Notes: generated by a model from the letters alone, not told the origin. Counted from the first letter of the stretch, positions 32,908 to 42,493 are shown. The stretch: 64,000 bases of DNA from Lysinibacillus contaminans (GCF_001278945.1 NZ_LGRV01000003.1:1054001-1118000); one strand, 5' to 3'. A program made the numbers and translations.

Positions 32908-34854
32908 TTATTCTAAGCAGTGCATTGCTTCTTTTGCATCTTGCCAAGCAACAGAGTAACCTTTTCCTTTTGCGCAAAAAATGCTGGAGGATTTGTATTC
33001 GGGATCGGCATTTTTATCGTAGCCAATTTGTACGATGACTTCCTCTGTATTATGGCAAACGTCATAACCATCAAACTGTAATGTTAATGCCCCTTTGCCA
33101 TTTGTGTATGCAGCAAATGTAGTACTATAACTCATAAATGTTGCTACAGGTGCTCTGCCAGTTAGTATGACATGATCCTCAGTTATCGATGGAGTGTCAA
33201 ATGTGCCAGCTGCTTGTTGAATATCTGTCATCATGCGACCGACAAAATCGCTCGAAGCTTTCATTTTAAAACGATAGTAAGGTTCTAATAGAACGTTTTC
33301 GGCTTGTTCAAGTCCTTGACGAAGTGCGCGGAACGTTGCTTCACGAAAATCGCCGCCCTCGGTATGTTTATTATGTGCACGCCCGGTCAGAAGCGTGAAG
33401 CGGACATCTGTTAGTGCATAGCCGGTTAATAACCCGTGATGTTCACGCTCGAATAAGTGTTTTTCAATGAGTCGTTGATGGCCAACGGATAAATGATCGG
33501 CATGGCATGCATTGAAAAATGAAATACCTGTGCCACGAGGTGCTGGCTCCATTTTGAGATGAACCTCCGCGTAATGCTTTAATGGTTCAAAATGACCGTA
33601 GCCAATGACGGTTGAAGAAATTGTTTCCATATACAATATTTTTGGCTCTTCAAATGCAACAGGTATTTGGAAGCGGTTTTCTAGAACGTCTACTAATACC
33701 TCTAACTGGATTACACCCATGACGTGCACGTGAATATCTTTAAACTTTTCATTCCAAACCACGCGTAATGAAGGTTCTTCTGCCTCTAATAAACGAAATG
33801 TTCGCAGTACATCTTTTATGTGTATCACACCGTTGTATGTAACTTTTGCCTGTAGCGTCGGTACGAGTTCAAACGGCTGAGCTTGAATTGATGTGTCACC
33901 AACTACGTCACCAATTTCTGCCTCGCAAATCCCCTTAACTGCAAATATATCTCCGGCTAAGACTTCTTTGGCTGTTTGAAAGCGACTACCATTATACAGT
34001 CGGATTTCCGTTACTTTTTCAGAAACGTCTCCAAAGTGAAATTCATCGCGTACTTGGAGCTTTCCTTGCAATGCCTTCATAAAGGTAATGCGCTGATTTT
34101 GTTCATCATGACGAATTTTAAACACTTCACCTAAAAATGGCTGATTGGCCTCATAATTTGTCATCGTCAATTGAGAGAATTGTTCGAAAAACTCCATGAT
34201 CCCAATATCTTTCAACGCTGAGCCTGAGAAACATAGAAAGGCTTGCTCGTGCCTAATCATCAATCGAAGGCGCTCAAGGCAAGTTGTAACATCTAGCGTT
34301 TGCTCTAAATATTGCTCTAGTAAATGTTCATCACGTTCTGCTAGCCATTCAGCGACTTGAGTAGGGACAGTTTCGATGCTAAGTGGTTCCTCGATAAACA
34401 GCACATTTTCGGAGCATTCCTTTTGGAGCTGTTCGGTAACAGTTGCTATATTCGCACCTTCTCGGTCAATTTTGTTGATGAAGAAAAAAGTAGGTACGTG
34501 ATACTGCCGAAGTAACTGCCAAACGGTTTCTGTATGCCCTTGCAAACCTTCAACTGCGCTGACAATGATAATTGCGTAGTCCATGACGCGAATAGCACGC
34601 TCCATTTCAGGAGAGAAATCGACATGTCCGGGTGTATCGATGAGTGTATATGTATCATCTCCGATTTGCATGCGACCTTGCTCAGCAAAAATGGTAATGC
34701 CTCGAGCACGTTCTATCGCATGATTGTCTAGATACGTATCTTGATGATCGACACGGCCGCGTGCTGGAATACTATTTGTGTGGTAAAGGAGCTGCTCGGA
34801 GAAGGTTGTTTTACCTGCATCGACATGGGCCAACACGCCAATAGTTTTATACAT
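32908..34854 (-). CDS. TetM/EF-G-like ribosomal-protection-family GTPase
   Basis: The 648-residue translational GTPase starts MYKTIGVLAHVDAGKTTFSE. It has G1 AHVDAGKTT, G3 DTPGHVDF, G4 NKID and G5 SGSA, followed by EF-G-like domains and a C-terminal domain IV/V. Length and N-terminus match the TetM/TetO/OtrA-like ribosomal protection group rather than EF-G (about 690). I start at ATG 34854 (GAGGA six bases upstream); the frame stays open for 58 codons more, but that is repeat-like DNA. Tetracycline resistance is possible yet unproven, since chromosomal Bacillales members often have no tested activity. A decayed copy lies at 27690. Confidence 0.82.
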   Translation of the reverse strand: MYKTIGVLAHVDAGKTTFSEQLLYHTNSIPARGRVDHQDTYLDNHAIERARGITIFAEQGRMQIGDDTYTLIDTPGHVDFSPEMERAIRVMDYAIIIVSAVEGLQGHTETVWQLLRQYHVPTFFFINKIDREGANIATVTEQLQKECSENVLFIEEPLSIETVPTQVAEWLAERDEHLLEQYLEQTLDVTTCLERLRLMIRHEQAFLCFSGSALKDIGIMEFFEQFSQLTMTNYEANQPFLGEVFKIRHDEQNQRITFMKALQGKLQVRDEFHFGDVSEKVTEIRLYNGSRFQTAKEVLAGDIFAVKGICEAEIGDVVGDTSIQAQPFELVPTLQAKVTYNGVIHIKDVLRTFRLLEAEEPSLRVVWNEKFKDIHVHVMGVIQLEVLVDVLENRFQIPVAFEEPKILYMETISSTVIGYGHFEPLKHYAEVHLKMEPAPRGTGISFFNACHADHLSVGHQRLIEKHLFEREHHGLLTGYALTDVRFTLLTGRAHNKHTEGGDFREATFRALRQGLEQAENVLLEPYYRFKMKASSDFVGRMMTDIQQAAGTFDTPSITEDHVILTGRAPVATFMSYSTTFAAYTNGKGALTLQFDGYDVCHNTEEVIVQIGYDKNADPEYKSSSIFCAKGKGYSVAWQDAKEAMHCLE

Positions 34855-34877
34855 AAAAATCCTCATTTCCAATAATG

Positions 34878-34946
34878 AATTCGCTAGAGCGAATTTACGT
34901 CCAGATTTTGAATTGTGCTTGCACAATTCACTCCTTTCAAAATCTG
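34878..34946 (-). repeat. Nested palindromes in the leader of the TetM-like gene
   Basis: Three perfect inverted repeats lie just upstream of the GTPase start: AATTCGCT...AGCGAATT (34878-34895, 2-base loop), GAATTGTGC...GCACAATTC (34910-34929, 2-base loop), and CAGATTTTG...CAAAATCTG (34902-34910 with 34938-34946), which encloses most of the second. They would fold in the leader RNA. No T-run follows, so they are not simple terminators. Confidence 0.8.
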
Positions 34947-34999
34947 CTGCTGTCGCTACGCTTTCGCGCAAAAAACATCTGTGACATCCGCCGGAGGCT

Positions 35000-35106
35000 T
35001 TAACTTTATTCAGCTGGCATTCGAACAACTGTGAAAAATGGATTAATCTATATTTTCTCGTAATCTATCGAGGTGGGTTACTTCTGAATCTGCTGAATAA
35101 AGTTAA
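35000..35106. repeat. 15-bp inverted repeat flanking a leader segment
   Basis: TTAACTTTATTCAGC (35000-35014) and its exact complement (35092-35106) enclose 77 bases upstream of the TetM-like gene. Together with the palindromes at 34878-34946, this looks like a composite, possibly mobile or repeated, intergenic element of about 240 bases. Confidence 0.75.
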
Positions 35107-35140
35107 AAAAGCATGTGAAAGTGAGTCAATTTCACATGCT
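35105..35140 (-). terminator. Terminator of the rRNA methyltransferase gene
   Basis: The arms GCATGTGAAA (35111-35120) and TTTCACATGC (35130-35139) form a perfect 10-bp stem. On the left strand it is followed by TTTTTTAAC. It ends the methyltransferase transcript and borders the inverted repeat. Confidence 0.88.
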
Positions 35141-35147
35141 CGCAAAT

Positions 35148-36344
35148 TTAGTTTAATTTTTGGATAAAAACTACTTTTAAGTAGTTGAATTCAGGGAATT
35201 CACGCGATACGCGGAAATCTTTTGGTAAGCCAAATTCCTCAACAATTTTATAGCGTGTATTTGTTTCCTTAAAGGCTTGGTCAATAAAACCTTTGAATTT
35301 CTTCATACCAAAGCTTGCGTTGTTTGTAGAAGCGACAATGACACCGTTTTTCTCAGTAATAGCAATCGTATCCATTAAAAGCTTCGGATAATCCTTCGCA
35401 GTCGAGAACGTCATTTGCTTTGTACGAGCAAAGCTAGGTGGATCTAATACAACCAGGTCAAATTTCAAATTGTGACGCTGTGCATACTTGAAATATTGGA
35501 AAACATCCATTACTTTAATGTCCTGCGCCTCATAATCTATCGCGTTGACGCTAAACTGCTCAATCGTTTTAGATAAACTGCGCTTTGCGACATCTACACT
35601 TGTTGTTTTCGTAGCACCACCAAGTGCTGCCGCTACAGAAAATGCGCCTGTATACGAGAAGGTATTAAGCATATTCGCACCTTTTGCATAGCGTTCGCGA
35701 ATTGCAAGGCGAACTTCACGTTGATCGAGGAAAATGCCAGTCATCGCACCGTCATTTAAATTGACTGCATAATTCATGCCGTTTTCCTTCACAATAAGTG
35801 GGAATTCAGCTGGTGTCCCCATGACAAAATCGTCTTGCTCGATATACTGGCCTTTACTATCAAAGCGTTTCTTTTCGTAAATAGCTTTATAATTCACCGT
35901 TTCAGAAAGTGCTGCATAGACAGCTTCCTTAAAGGAATAAATGCCTTCACTATACCAGCTCACCATATAGTAGCCGTCAAAAAAGTCTATTGTTAAACCG
36001 CCAATGCCGTCGCCTTCACCGTTAAAGGCACGAAACGCCGTTGTGTTAGGATTATTAAAGAAGGCTTCACGATTTTGAATAGCTTTTTTGAATTTTTTTG
36101 CAAAAAACACCGTGTCGATTTCTTCTTCGGGATCTGTTGATAACACCCAGCCAATCCCTTTATTTTGTAAGCCGTAGTATCCAGTGCCGATAAATTTCTT
36201 GTGAATATCTAGTAAACGAAGTAAGGCACCTTCTTCGGCAGGAAGCTTACGTGCATCAACAGCATCCTTTGAGATAAGTGGGTAGCCTTTTTTTAGTGGG
36301 CCGGCAAATTGATTGTTAATTTGTAGTGCAATTGTTTGTGTCAT
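35148..36344 (-). CDS. RlmI/YwbD-like class I rRNA methyltransferase
   Basis: The 398-residue protein has an N-terminal PUA-like region (LKKGYPLISKDAV, LLDIHKKFIGTGYYG) and a Rossmann methyltransferase domain. The SAM motif is NTFSYTGAFSVAAALGGA and the catalytic-type motif is LDPPSFAR. The layout is that of RlmI/RlmK-type m5C rRNA methyltransferases (YwbD in Bacillus). I start at ATG 36344, with AAAGGATGACAAC upstream, not at the longer open frame. The modified base cannot be read from the sequence. Confidence 0.85.
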   Translation of the reverse strand: MTQTIALQINNQFAGPLKKGYPLISKDAVDARKLPAEEGALLRLLDIHKKFIGTGYYGLQNKGIGWVLSTDPEEEIDTVFFAKKFKKAIQNREAFFNNPNTTAFRAFNGEGDGIGGLTIDFFDGYYMVSWYSEGIYSFKEAVYAALSETVNYKAIYEKKRFDSKGQYIEQDDFVMGTPAEFPLIVKENGMNYAVNLNDGAMTGIFLDQREVRLAIRERYAKGANMLNTFSYTGAFSVAAALGGATKTTSVDVAKRSLSKTIEQFSVNAIDYEAQDIKVMDVFQYFKYAQRHNLKFDLVVLDPPSFARTKQMTFSTAKDYPKLLMDTIAITEKNGVIVASTNNASFGMKKFKGFIDQAFKETNTRYKIVEEFGLPKDFRVSREFPEFNYLKVVFIQKLN

Positions 36345-36470
36345 GTTGTCATCCTTTAAAAAGCATTTTGTTCTATTATCGCATTGTTTGATAGAGATAG
36401 ACAAATTATTTTATCTTTTTTCAGCGAGTGGGGTAACAATTGCTGAAAAAAGATAAGCCTTCAGACGCAG

Positions 36471-37409
36471 TTACGATGAGGGACAATTGATGAATGCTGC
36501 AATTTTTTCGACGGTCTCGATCGTTGCTTTCTCAAAATACTCCATTTTACTGAAATAACTATGAATTAAACCAGGCATAACGATATGCTTAACTTCTACA
36601 CCAGCTGTAGCTAGTTTTTCTGCATAACTCACGCCTTCGTCGAAAAGTACATCTGCCTCTCCAGCGAGTAAAATAGTTTTCGGTAAATCAGTAAAATCCT
36701 TTGCTTGAAGAGGAGACACAAGGGGATTTGCTAAGTTTTCGCTAATGGAATAATGTCCAGAAAACCATTCCATACCCTGTATATCTAATCCGAAATGTGC
36801 ACCGAATTTTTTATAAGAGTCCATTGTAAAATTTGTGTTAGTTACCGGATAAATAAGAGCTTGTGCAGTAATTGCTGGTCCGTTTTCTTGTTTTGCAATA
36901 TGTGTCATAACGGTTGCTAAATTACCGCCAGCACTATCACCAGCGACAATTAATCGTGACGGGTCGCCATTAAGTTCAGCGGCATGTTCATGTACCCAAA
37001 GAAGTGCATCATAAGCGTCAAAAACAGGTGTTGGGAACGGAAATTCAGGTGCTAAGCGGTAATCAATCGATACAACAATTGCCTGTGCTTTGTCAGCAAG
37101 TAGTTGACAGCCGGCATCTGCTGACTCTAAATCTCCAAACACCCAGCCGCCACCGTGGTAATACACAATGATAGGCAACATTTTTTCATTTACAGGTGTG
37201 TAAATTCGAACATTAATTTTTGAGTCATCTCGTACAGTAATTTTTTTATCTTCGATGGAAGCAAGAGTAGGTGCAAGTGCGGATTGCCATTTTGGAACAG
37301 TACGTGAAGCTCTAGCCTCCTGTGGTGTCATCTCGTAATAATGTAGCCCTGTATCGGTATCTTCTATATAGCGAATGGCTTCATTTGTTAGTTGTGTCAT
37401 CATCATCAT
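36471..37409 (-). CDS. Hormone-sensitive-lipase-family alpha/beta hydrolase
   Basis: The 312-residue esterase has the oxyanion motif YYHGGGWVFG near residues 80-89, the nucleophile motif GDSAGG near 155, an aspartate in EADVLFDEG, and the histidine in PGLIHSY. It should cleave short acyl esters in the cytosol; it has no signal peptide. It starts in a run of four ATG codons (AAAGGAATG upstream), so the exact start is ambiguous by a few codons. Natural substrate unknown. Confidence 0.88.
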   Translation of the reverse strand: MMMMTQLTNEAIRYIEDTDTGLHYYEMTPQEARASRTVPKWQSALAPTLASIEDKKITVRDDSKINVRIYTPVNEKMLPIIVYYHGGGWVFGDLESADAGCQLLADKAQAIVVSIDYRLAPEFPFPTPVFDAYDALLWVHEHAAELNGDPSRLIVAGDSAGGNLATVMTHIAKQENGPAITAQALIYPVTNTNFTMDSYKKFGAHFGLDIQGMEWFSGHYSISENLANPLVSPLQAKDFTDLPKTILLAGEADVLFDEGVSYAEKLATAGVEVKHIVMPGLIHSYFSKMEYFEKATIETVEKIAAFINCPSS

Positions 37410-37573
37410 TCCTTTTTTGTAACGTTTGTTATTCCTATTATAAACTATCCCTATAATTTTACTAGGTTTTATTACTGAAAAAGAAAATTATTTTATAAAT
37501 GGATGCAAATATACCAGTTAGTAAGCAAAATTAAGTTTATAATATAGTTATATTTCCAACTTGGAGGGACAAA

Positions 37574-38050
37574 ATGATTTCTTTAATTGTGGCACATGAT
37601 GAACAGCGTGTAATTGGCTATGAAAACGGTATGCCTTGGCATTTACCAGGAGATTTAAAATATTTCAAGGAACAAACAATGGGCAAACCTATTATTATGG
37701 GGCGTAAAACGTTTGAATCCATCGGCAGACCGCTTCCGGGACGCCGTAATATTATTATTACACGGAATGAAAGTTACCAGGCAGACGGGATTGAAACGGT
37801 CGCGAGTTTGGATGAGGCCCTTGTACTTGCCGGGGATGTACCGGAAATTATGATTATTGGCGGGGAGCAAATATTCCGACTTGCTTTACCAATTGCAGAT
37901 CGACTTTATGTAACAGCGATTCATCATTCGTTTACTGGAGATACCTTTTTCCCTGAATATGAATCGGAATTTGTCCAAGTTTCGGCACAAGAGCCAGTTA
38001 CAGTACCGGAAGGCTATACATTCCAATACTTAATTTTTGAACGGAAATAA
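37574..38050 (+). CDS. dfrA: Dihydrofolate reductase
   Basis: DfrA regenerates tetrahydrofolate consumed by ThyA. The 158-residue enzyme starts MISLIVAHDEQRVIG and shows NGMPWHLPGDL with the catalytic acidic residue, IIMGRKTFESIG, and the NADPH motif IIGGEQIF. It starts at ATG after TTGGAGGG. It is followed by a strong terminator and convergent with the haemolysin-III gene. The separation from thyA by 14 kb is unlike the adjacent thyB-dfrA pair of Bacillus subtilis. Confidence 0.97.
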   Translation: MISLIVAHDEQRVIGYENGMPWHLPGDLKYFKEQTMGKPIIMGRKTFESIGRPLPGRRNIIITRNESYQADGIETVASLDEALVLAGDVPEIMIIGGEQIFRLALPIADRLYVTAIHHSFTGDTFFPEYESEFVQVSAQEPVTVPEGYTFQYLIFERK

Positions 38051-38053
38051 GAA

Positions 38054-38088
38054 ATGCACGGTGCGAACAGACACCGTGCATTTTTTTA
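38054..38088. terminator. Bidirectional terminator
   Basis: The arms ATGCACGGTG (38054-38063) and CACCGTGCAT (38072-38081) form a perfect stem with a T-run. It lies between convergent dfrA and the haemolysin-III gene. Confidence 0.88.
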
Positions 38089-38721
38089 TAGATAGAGATA
38101 TACACACGCATACATCGAGCCGCAGCCCGCTAATACAAAGAGATGCCAAATCATGTGATTATAGGGCAATGAGCGCCATGCGTAAAATATCGCACCGATT
38201 GTATAGAAAAGACCTCCAGCAAACAGCAGTGCAAAGCCATTAAAGCCAAGATAAGCATAAAGTGGCTTCACTGCAAAAATAATGAGCCAGCCCATTCCTA
38301 TATAAAAAATAAGGGATAGAATTTCGAAACGATCGATAAAGAAACATTTAAAGGCAACGCCAAGAATAGCGAGTGTCCAGATAATACTGAGTAACACGAT
38401 GCCAAGTGTACCACCTATGGCAATAAGTAAAAAGGGTGTGTACGTACCTGCAATTAAAATATATATAGAAGAATGATCGAGAATTGCAAAGAAGCGTTTG
38501 TATTTTTCCGGCATGCTATGTAGCAGGGTGGACATTAAAAACAGGATAATAACCGAAGCACCGAAAATGCTAAATGTAGTGATTTGGAGCGCACTGCCAT
38601 TTTGAATCCCTGTTAAAATAAGTGCAATAAGTGCAGGGATACTTACAATAAAGCCTATTCCATGCGTAATCGCATTCCACAGTTCTTCTTTCCACGTTTT
38701 ATAATCAAATGATTCAATCAT
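38086..38721 (-). CDS. Haemolysin III / PAQR-family membrane protein (YplQ-like)
   Basis: The 211-residue protein has seven predicted helices and the PAQR residues: a first histidine in NAITHGIGF, SxxxH in STLLHSMPEKY, an Asp-His pair in LDHSSIYILIAGTYTPF, and the terminal HxxxH-like NHMIWHLFV, a likely zinc site. I start at ATG 38721, eight bases after AGGAG; a GTG three codons earlier overlaps the site. The family includes YplQ, a neighbour of dfrA in Bacillus subtilis. True haemolytic activity is doubtful. Confidence 0.88.
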   Translation of the reverse strand: MIESFDYKTWKEELWNAITHGIGFIVSIPALIALILTGIQNGSALQITTFSIFGASVIILFLMSTLLHSMPEKYKRFFAILDHSSIYILIAGTYTPFLLIAIGGTLGIVLLSIIWTLAILGVAFKCFFIDRFEILSLIFYIGMGWLIIFAVKPLYAYLGFNGFALLFAGGLFYTIGAIFYAWRSLPYNHMIWHLFVLAGCGSMYACVYLYL

Positions 38722-38997
38722 AATTTCCACTCCTTTCGTTCATACTATTACTATACTCCAATAACAAACAAACTACTATTTACATTTGTCATGTGTTTCA
38801 TGTCAAAAGTGTCATACAGGATTCCCAACTTATATAAAGGTGTTTGGTAGACAAGACAAACAGAAAAAGCTATAGTATCAAAGGAAAAGGCTACGATAGT
38901 AACTAAAAGTGTGCATGCCAAATGGCAAAAGTCATGATTGCATATGGAAACTATTGCCGATATAATAATATTTAACGAAGTAAAAGGATGTGTCTAA

Positions 38998-39840
38998 ATG
39001 AGACGAATTCATATTGTAACGGACTCAACTAGTGATTTAACGAAAGAAGAAGTAGAAAAAAATGGTATACATATTGTGCCGTTAACGATTCAAATTGATG
39101 GAAAGACTTATACGGATGGGGTTGATGTAGAGCCTCAATCTTTTTTAGGTTTAATGAAGGATGCCAAAGAATTGCCAAAAAGTTCGCAACCTGCACCAGG
39201 TAAATTTAAAGAATTGTACGATGAACTTGGAAAAGATGGCGATCAAATTCTTTCAATCCATATGACAGGTGGTATGAGTGGGACTGTGGAATCTGCTCGT
39301 CAAGCTGCACAAATGACAGATTCAGATGTGACAGTTGTTGATTCCAGTTTTATTGCGTTTGCTCTTGCGTTTCAATTACGCGAAGCCATTAAAATGCGTG
39401 ATGCTGGTGCAACTATGGAAGAAATTATTGCTCGACTGGATGAAGTACGTGCAGGTACACATTTATATGTAATTGTCGATACGCTTGAAAACTTAATCAA
39501 GGGTGGACGTATTGGTAAAGGTAGAGGCTTTATCGGTTCACTTCTTAATATTAAAGTAATTGCGAACTTGGAAGGTGGGGTGTACAACCCTGTTTCAAAA
39601 GTACGCAGTCATAAGCAGGTTGTTAACTACCTATTTAAACAGTTCCAAGCAGATACTGCTGGAAAAACAGTGAAGGCAGTTGGTATTTCACATGCAGACG
39701 GTCTGAAAACGATGGGTAATCCTTTAAAAGCATTAATTGAAGAGACTGGTTTTAATAATGTCGAGATTGCTTTTACATCGCCAATTATCTCTACACATAC
39801 AGGCCCAGGTGCGATTGGCTTTATTTATTTCGCAGAATAA
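38998..39840 (+). CDS. DegV-family fatty-acid-binding protein
   Basis: The 280-residue protein starts RRIHIVTDSTSDLTKEEV and shows the DegV motifs PKSSQPAPGKF, ILSIHMTGGMSGT and LENLIKGGRIGKG. DegV/FakB proteins bind a fatty acid and present it to the FakA kinase, feeding phospholipid synthesis. It starts at ATG 38998 after AAAAGGATGTG. It sits between the haemolysin-III gene and ypmR with a terminator behind it. Several degV paralogues usually exist per genome, so a symbol is not given. Confidence 0.9.
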   Translation: MRRIHIVTDSTSDLTKEEVEKNGIHIVPLTIQIDGKTYTDGVDVEPQSFLGLMKDAKELPKSSQPAPGKFKELYDELGKDGDQILSIHMTGGMSGTVESARQAAQMTDSDVTVVDSSFIAFALAFQLREAIKMRDAGATMEEIIARLDEVRAGTHLYVIVDTLENLIKGGRIGKGRGFIGSLLNIKVIANLEGGVYNPVSKVRSHKQVVNYLFKQFQADTAGKTVKAVGISHADGLKTMGNPLKALIEETGFNNVEIAFTSPIISTHTGPGAIGFIYFAE

Positions 39841-39846
39841 ATTTAT

Positions 39847-39899
39847 AAAAGCTAGTACATCTGATTACGGGTGTGCTAGCTTTTTCATGAAGCATATAA
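39847..39899 (+). terminator. Terminator after degV-family gene
   Basis: AAAAGCTAG (39847-39855) pairs with CTAGCTTTT (39886-39894), extended inward with G-T pairs, and a T-run follows. Confidence 0.82.
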
Positions 39900-40006
39900 T
39901 ATGTCTAACTTAAAAAATTATTCAACTTCTTTAAGGGAACTGGCTTTTCATACGTGCATGAACTATTTATAATAAAGATAAAAGCAAAATGATGGAAGGT
40001 GGTCAA

Positions 40007-40936
40007 ATGAACATTTGGCGAGGTATCTTGTCATGTTTGATCGTCTTAGTACTAAGTGGTTGTGCCATTTCAATTGATGAACCAGATCCTCAAACTGAAC
40101 GAATAGAGGAACAGACAGCGTCAGAACAAGAAAAGACAAAGAATGTAGAGCAGGTGCAAGAAGAGGGTAAGACCTCATCAAATGCATTGACGCAATTTTT
40201 TGAGCATTTTTTTGACCCATCAACAGAAGATTCACCAGATATGGATGTGGAACAAGCGAAGCAACTGCATTACTTGGCACTAGGAGATTCTTTAACGGAA
40301 GGTGTCGGTGATGAGTACAGTCAAGACGGTTATGTTGGGAGATTAGCAGGGACACTGCAAACTTGGTCTTCGATTTCAGAGGTCGAAATTGATAATCGTG
40401 GAAAAAGAGGGCGTCGTAGTGATCAGCTGTTAAAATTGTTAGAAAAAGGGCATTATGATGAAGAATTGCAACAAGCACAATTTATTTCGATGACGATGGG
40501 TGGCAACGATGTCATGAAGGTCGTCAAGAAAGATGTATTCAACTTAAAGCGCAATGCTTTTGATGCGGAATTACTTGCTTATGAGGAACGCTATAGTAAA
40601 ATTATTGCCAGCATTCGAGAAAAAAATCCAACGGTCCCATTGCTTCTCATTGGGTTTTATAATCCATTCTCGATTGTGACACAAGAAGCAAATGAATTCG
40701 ATACGATTATTACCGAATGGAATCGCATGATAGAAAATATAGCGAGTAAAGATACCAATGCTTGCTATGTGTCAGTGGAAGATTTATTCGATTCGAATGA
40801 AGAACTCGTCTATCATACGGATTTCTTTCATCCCAATGCAAAGGGCTACGATAAGATGACAGAGCGAATTGTTGCAAGTATGGAACTATGTGACATGGAA
40901 CAGAAGATTAAACAGGAAATAGGCTTCGAGGAGTGA
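40007..40936 (+). CDS. ypmR: SGNH/GDSL-family lipoprotein (YpmR-like)
   Basis: The 309-residue lipoprotein has a signal ending in the lipobox LSGC, an acidic linker, then an SGNH hydrolase domain with block I ALGDSLTEGVGD, block III GGND and the Asp-His pair in DFFHPNAKGY. It should act on an ester at the outer membrane face; the substrate is unknown. I start at ATG 40007 after GGAAGGTGG. The next gene is ypmS, four bases on, as in Bacillus subtilis. Confidence 0.88.
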   Translation: MNIWRGILSCLIVLVLSGCAISIDEPDPQTERIEEQTASEQEKTKNVEQVQEEGKTSSNALTQFFEHFFDPSTEDSPDMDVEQAKQLHYLALGDSLTEGVGDEYSQDGYVGRLAGTLQTWSSISEVEIDNRGKRGRRSDQLLKLLEKGHYDEELQQAQFISMTMGGNDVMKVVKKDVFNLKRNAFDAELLAYEERYSKIIASIREKNPTVPLLLIGFYNPFSIVTQEANEFDTIITEWNRMIENIASKDTNACYVSVEDLFDSNEELVYHTDFFHPNAKGYDKMTERIVASMELCDMEQKIKQEIGFEE

Positions 40937-40940
40937 CAAA

Positions 40941-41519
40941 ATGAATAAATGGAAAATCGCTTTTTTTACGTTATCTGGTACGGTGCTTTTTGCGATCATC
41001 CTCATCGTTTATTTAGCTACGAGACCAGTAGATGATGTAAATTTAGCGAAGGGTTCAGAAAATGATGAAAGTGAAGGGAATGTTCTTGTTGTTCAAACAA
41101 CTACAAAGGAATTTGAATCCATTTCGAAAAAGTATTTAAAAGATGCAGCGATGGGTTCACCACTACCGATTGATTTTACAGTTGGCGATGATATTCAACT
41201 TCAAAGTAAATTGACGGTTTTTTATACGGAAATTCCAATTACCATGAATTTTGAACCGATTGTCGATGAAAGTGGCAACATTATTTTGAAACAAACGGGG
41301 ATGAACGTCGGTTTATTAAATATTCCACCGGAGACTACGATGAAAATTATGCGGGATACGGTGGAATTCCCGTCGTGGATCACGGTGAACCCGAATGAGG
41401 CTGAAATTTATGTGGACTTATCACGTGTAAATATTGCCTCGGGTTCTCGAGTTCGTGCAAAAGAGTTAGACTTACCAAATGATAAAATTTTGCTTGAAAT
41501 TATTGTACCAGCTAAATAG
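40941..41519 (+). CDS. ypmS: DUF2140 membrane-anchored protein (YpmS-like)
   Basis: The 192-residue protein has one N-terminal membrane helix (WKIAFFTLSGTVLFAIILIV) and an outside beta-rich DUF2140 domain. Conserved features include PLPIDFTVGDDIQLQ, the GNIILKQTGMNVGLLNIPP stretch and a proline-rich lipid-protein-like core. It is cotranscribed with ypmR. Function is unknown; lipid-associated extracytoplasmic roles have been proposed for similar folds. Start ATG with CGAGGAGTG upstream. Confidence 0.88.
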   Translation: MNKWKIAFFTLSGTVLFAIILIVYLATRPVDDVNLAKGSENDESEGNVLVVQTTTKEFESISKKYLKDAAMGSPLPIDFTVGDDIQLQSKLTVFYTEIPITMNFEPIVDESGNIILKQTGMNVGLLNIPPETTMKIMRDTVEFPSWITVNPNEAEIYVDLSRVNIASGSRVRAKELDLPNDKILLEIIVPAK

Positions 41520-41532
41520 GGAGTGAAGAATA

Positions 41533-42063
41533 ATGGCAACAAAATACGCAACATTTGCGGGTGGCTGTTTTTGGTGTATGGTCAAGCCTTTCGATGAGAC
41601 GCCTGGCATTGAAGCAGTCATTTCAGGCTATACAGGTGGTCATGTAGAAAATCCAACGTATGAACAGGTATGTTCGGAAACAACAGGTCATTTAGAAGCA
41701 GTGCAAATAGTATATGATGATGATGTTTATTCGTACGAGCAGTTACTGGCAACATTTTGGACATTGATTGACCCAACGGATGCAGGTGGGCAATTTTATG
41801 ATCGTGGGGAATCGTATACAACTGCGATTTTCTATCATGATGAAGAACAGCGACAACTGGCAGAGCAATCGAAAGCGGATTTAGCTGCTTCAGGCAAGTT
41901 TGACAAGCCGATTGCAGTGAAAATTTTACCAGCGAGTACCTTCTATCCGGCAGAAACGTATCATCAACACTATTACAAGAAAAATCCGACGCATTATGAG
42001 CGGTATTCTGTTGGTTCGGGTCGTAAGGCGTTTCAAGAACAGCACTGGGGGCATAGAAAATGA
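41533..42063 (+). CDS. msrA: Peptide methionine sulfoxide reductase A
   Basis: MsrA reduces the S-epimer of methionine sulfoxide. The 176-residue enzyme has the catalytic motif GGCFWCM at its N-terminus, [22 protein letters not shown] split over residues 34-56, and [10 protein letters not shown] near the end. It starts at ATG after GGGAGTGAAG, 13 bases after ypmS, and overlaps msrB by four bases (ATGA). Together the pair repairs both epimers. Confidence 0.97.
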   Translation: MATKYATFAGGCFWCMVKPFDETPGIEAVISGYTGGHVENPTYEQVCSETTGHLEAVQIVYDDDVYSYEQLLATFWTLIDPTDAGGQFYDRGESYTTAIFYHDEEQRQLAEQSKADLAASGKFDKPIAVKILPASTFYPAETYHQHYYKKNPTHYERYSVGSGRKAFQEQHWGHRK

Positions 42064-42488
42064 ATAAAGAAAAACGTTTAAAAGAATTAACCGATATGCA
42101 ATATTATGTTACACAGGAAAATGGAACAGAACCCCCATTTCAAAATGAGTTCGATCAACAATTTGCTGATGGGATCTATGTAGACATAGTATCTGGGAAA
42201 CCTCTTTTTAGCTCTCGAGATAAATTCGATGCAGGTTGCGGATGGCCAGCTTTCGCAAAACCGATTGCCAAAGAAGAAGTTGTGGAACATTTTGATACGT
42301 CCCACGGTATGCGCCGTGTAGAAGTGCGTAGCAAAGAGGCAGATTCTCATTTAGGACATGTCTTCCCAGACGGACCGAGAGAACTTGGTGGTTTACGCTA
42401 CTGTATTAACTCGGCATCACTACGTTTTATCGCAAAAGAAGACTTAGAAAAAGAAGGCTATGGTGAATACGTAGCTTTGTTTAAATAA
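42060..42488 (+). CDS. msrB: Peptide methionine-(R)-S-oxide reductase B
   Basis: MsrB reduces the R-epimer. The 142-residue enzyme shows [32 protein letters not shown] and the catalytic [11 protein letters not shown]. The paired CxxC zinc motifs of the zinc-binding MsrB subgroup are absent, as is common in Bacillales. It overlaps msrA by four bases, so translation is coupled. A hairpin with G-T pairs at 42494-42525 ends the operon. Confidence 0.97.
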   Translation: MNKEKRLKELTDMQYYVTQENGTEPPFQNEFDQQFADGIYVDIVSGKPLFSSRDKFDAGCGWPAFAKPIAKEEVVEHFDTSHGMRRVEVRSKEADSHLGHVFPDGPRELGGLRYCINSASLRFIAKEDLEKEGYGEYVALFK

Positions 42489-42493
42489 TACTG

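Noticed and set aside
34855..35028. A 58-residue N-terminal extension of the TetM-like GTPase
   Set aside because: The family starts at MYKTIGVLAHVDAG, a good ribosome site precedes ATG 34854, and the extension is translated palindromic repeat DNA.
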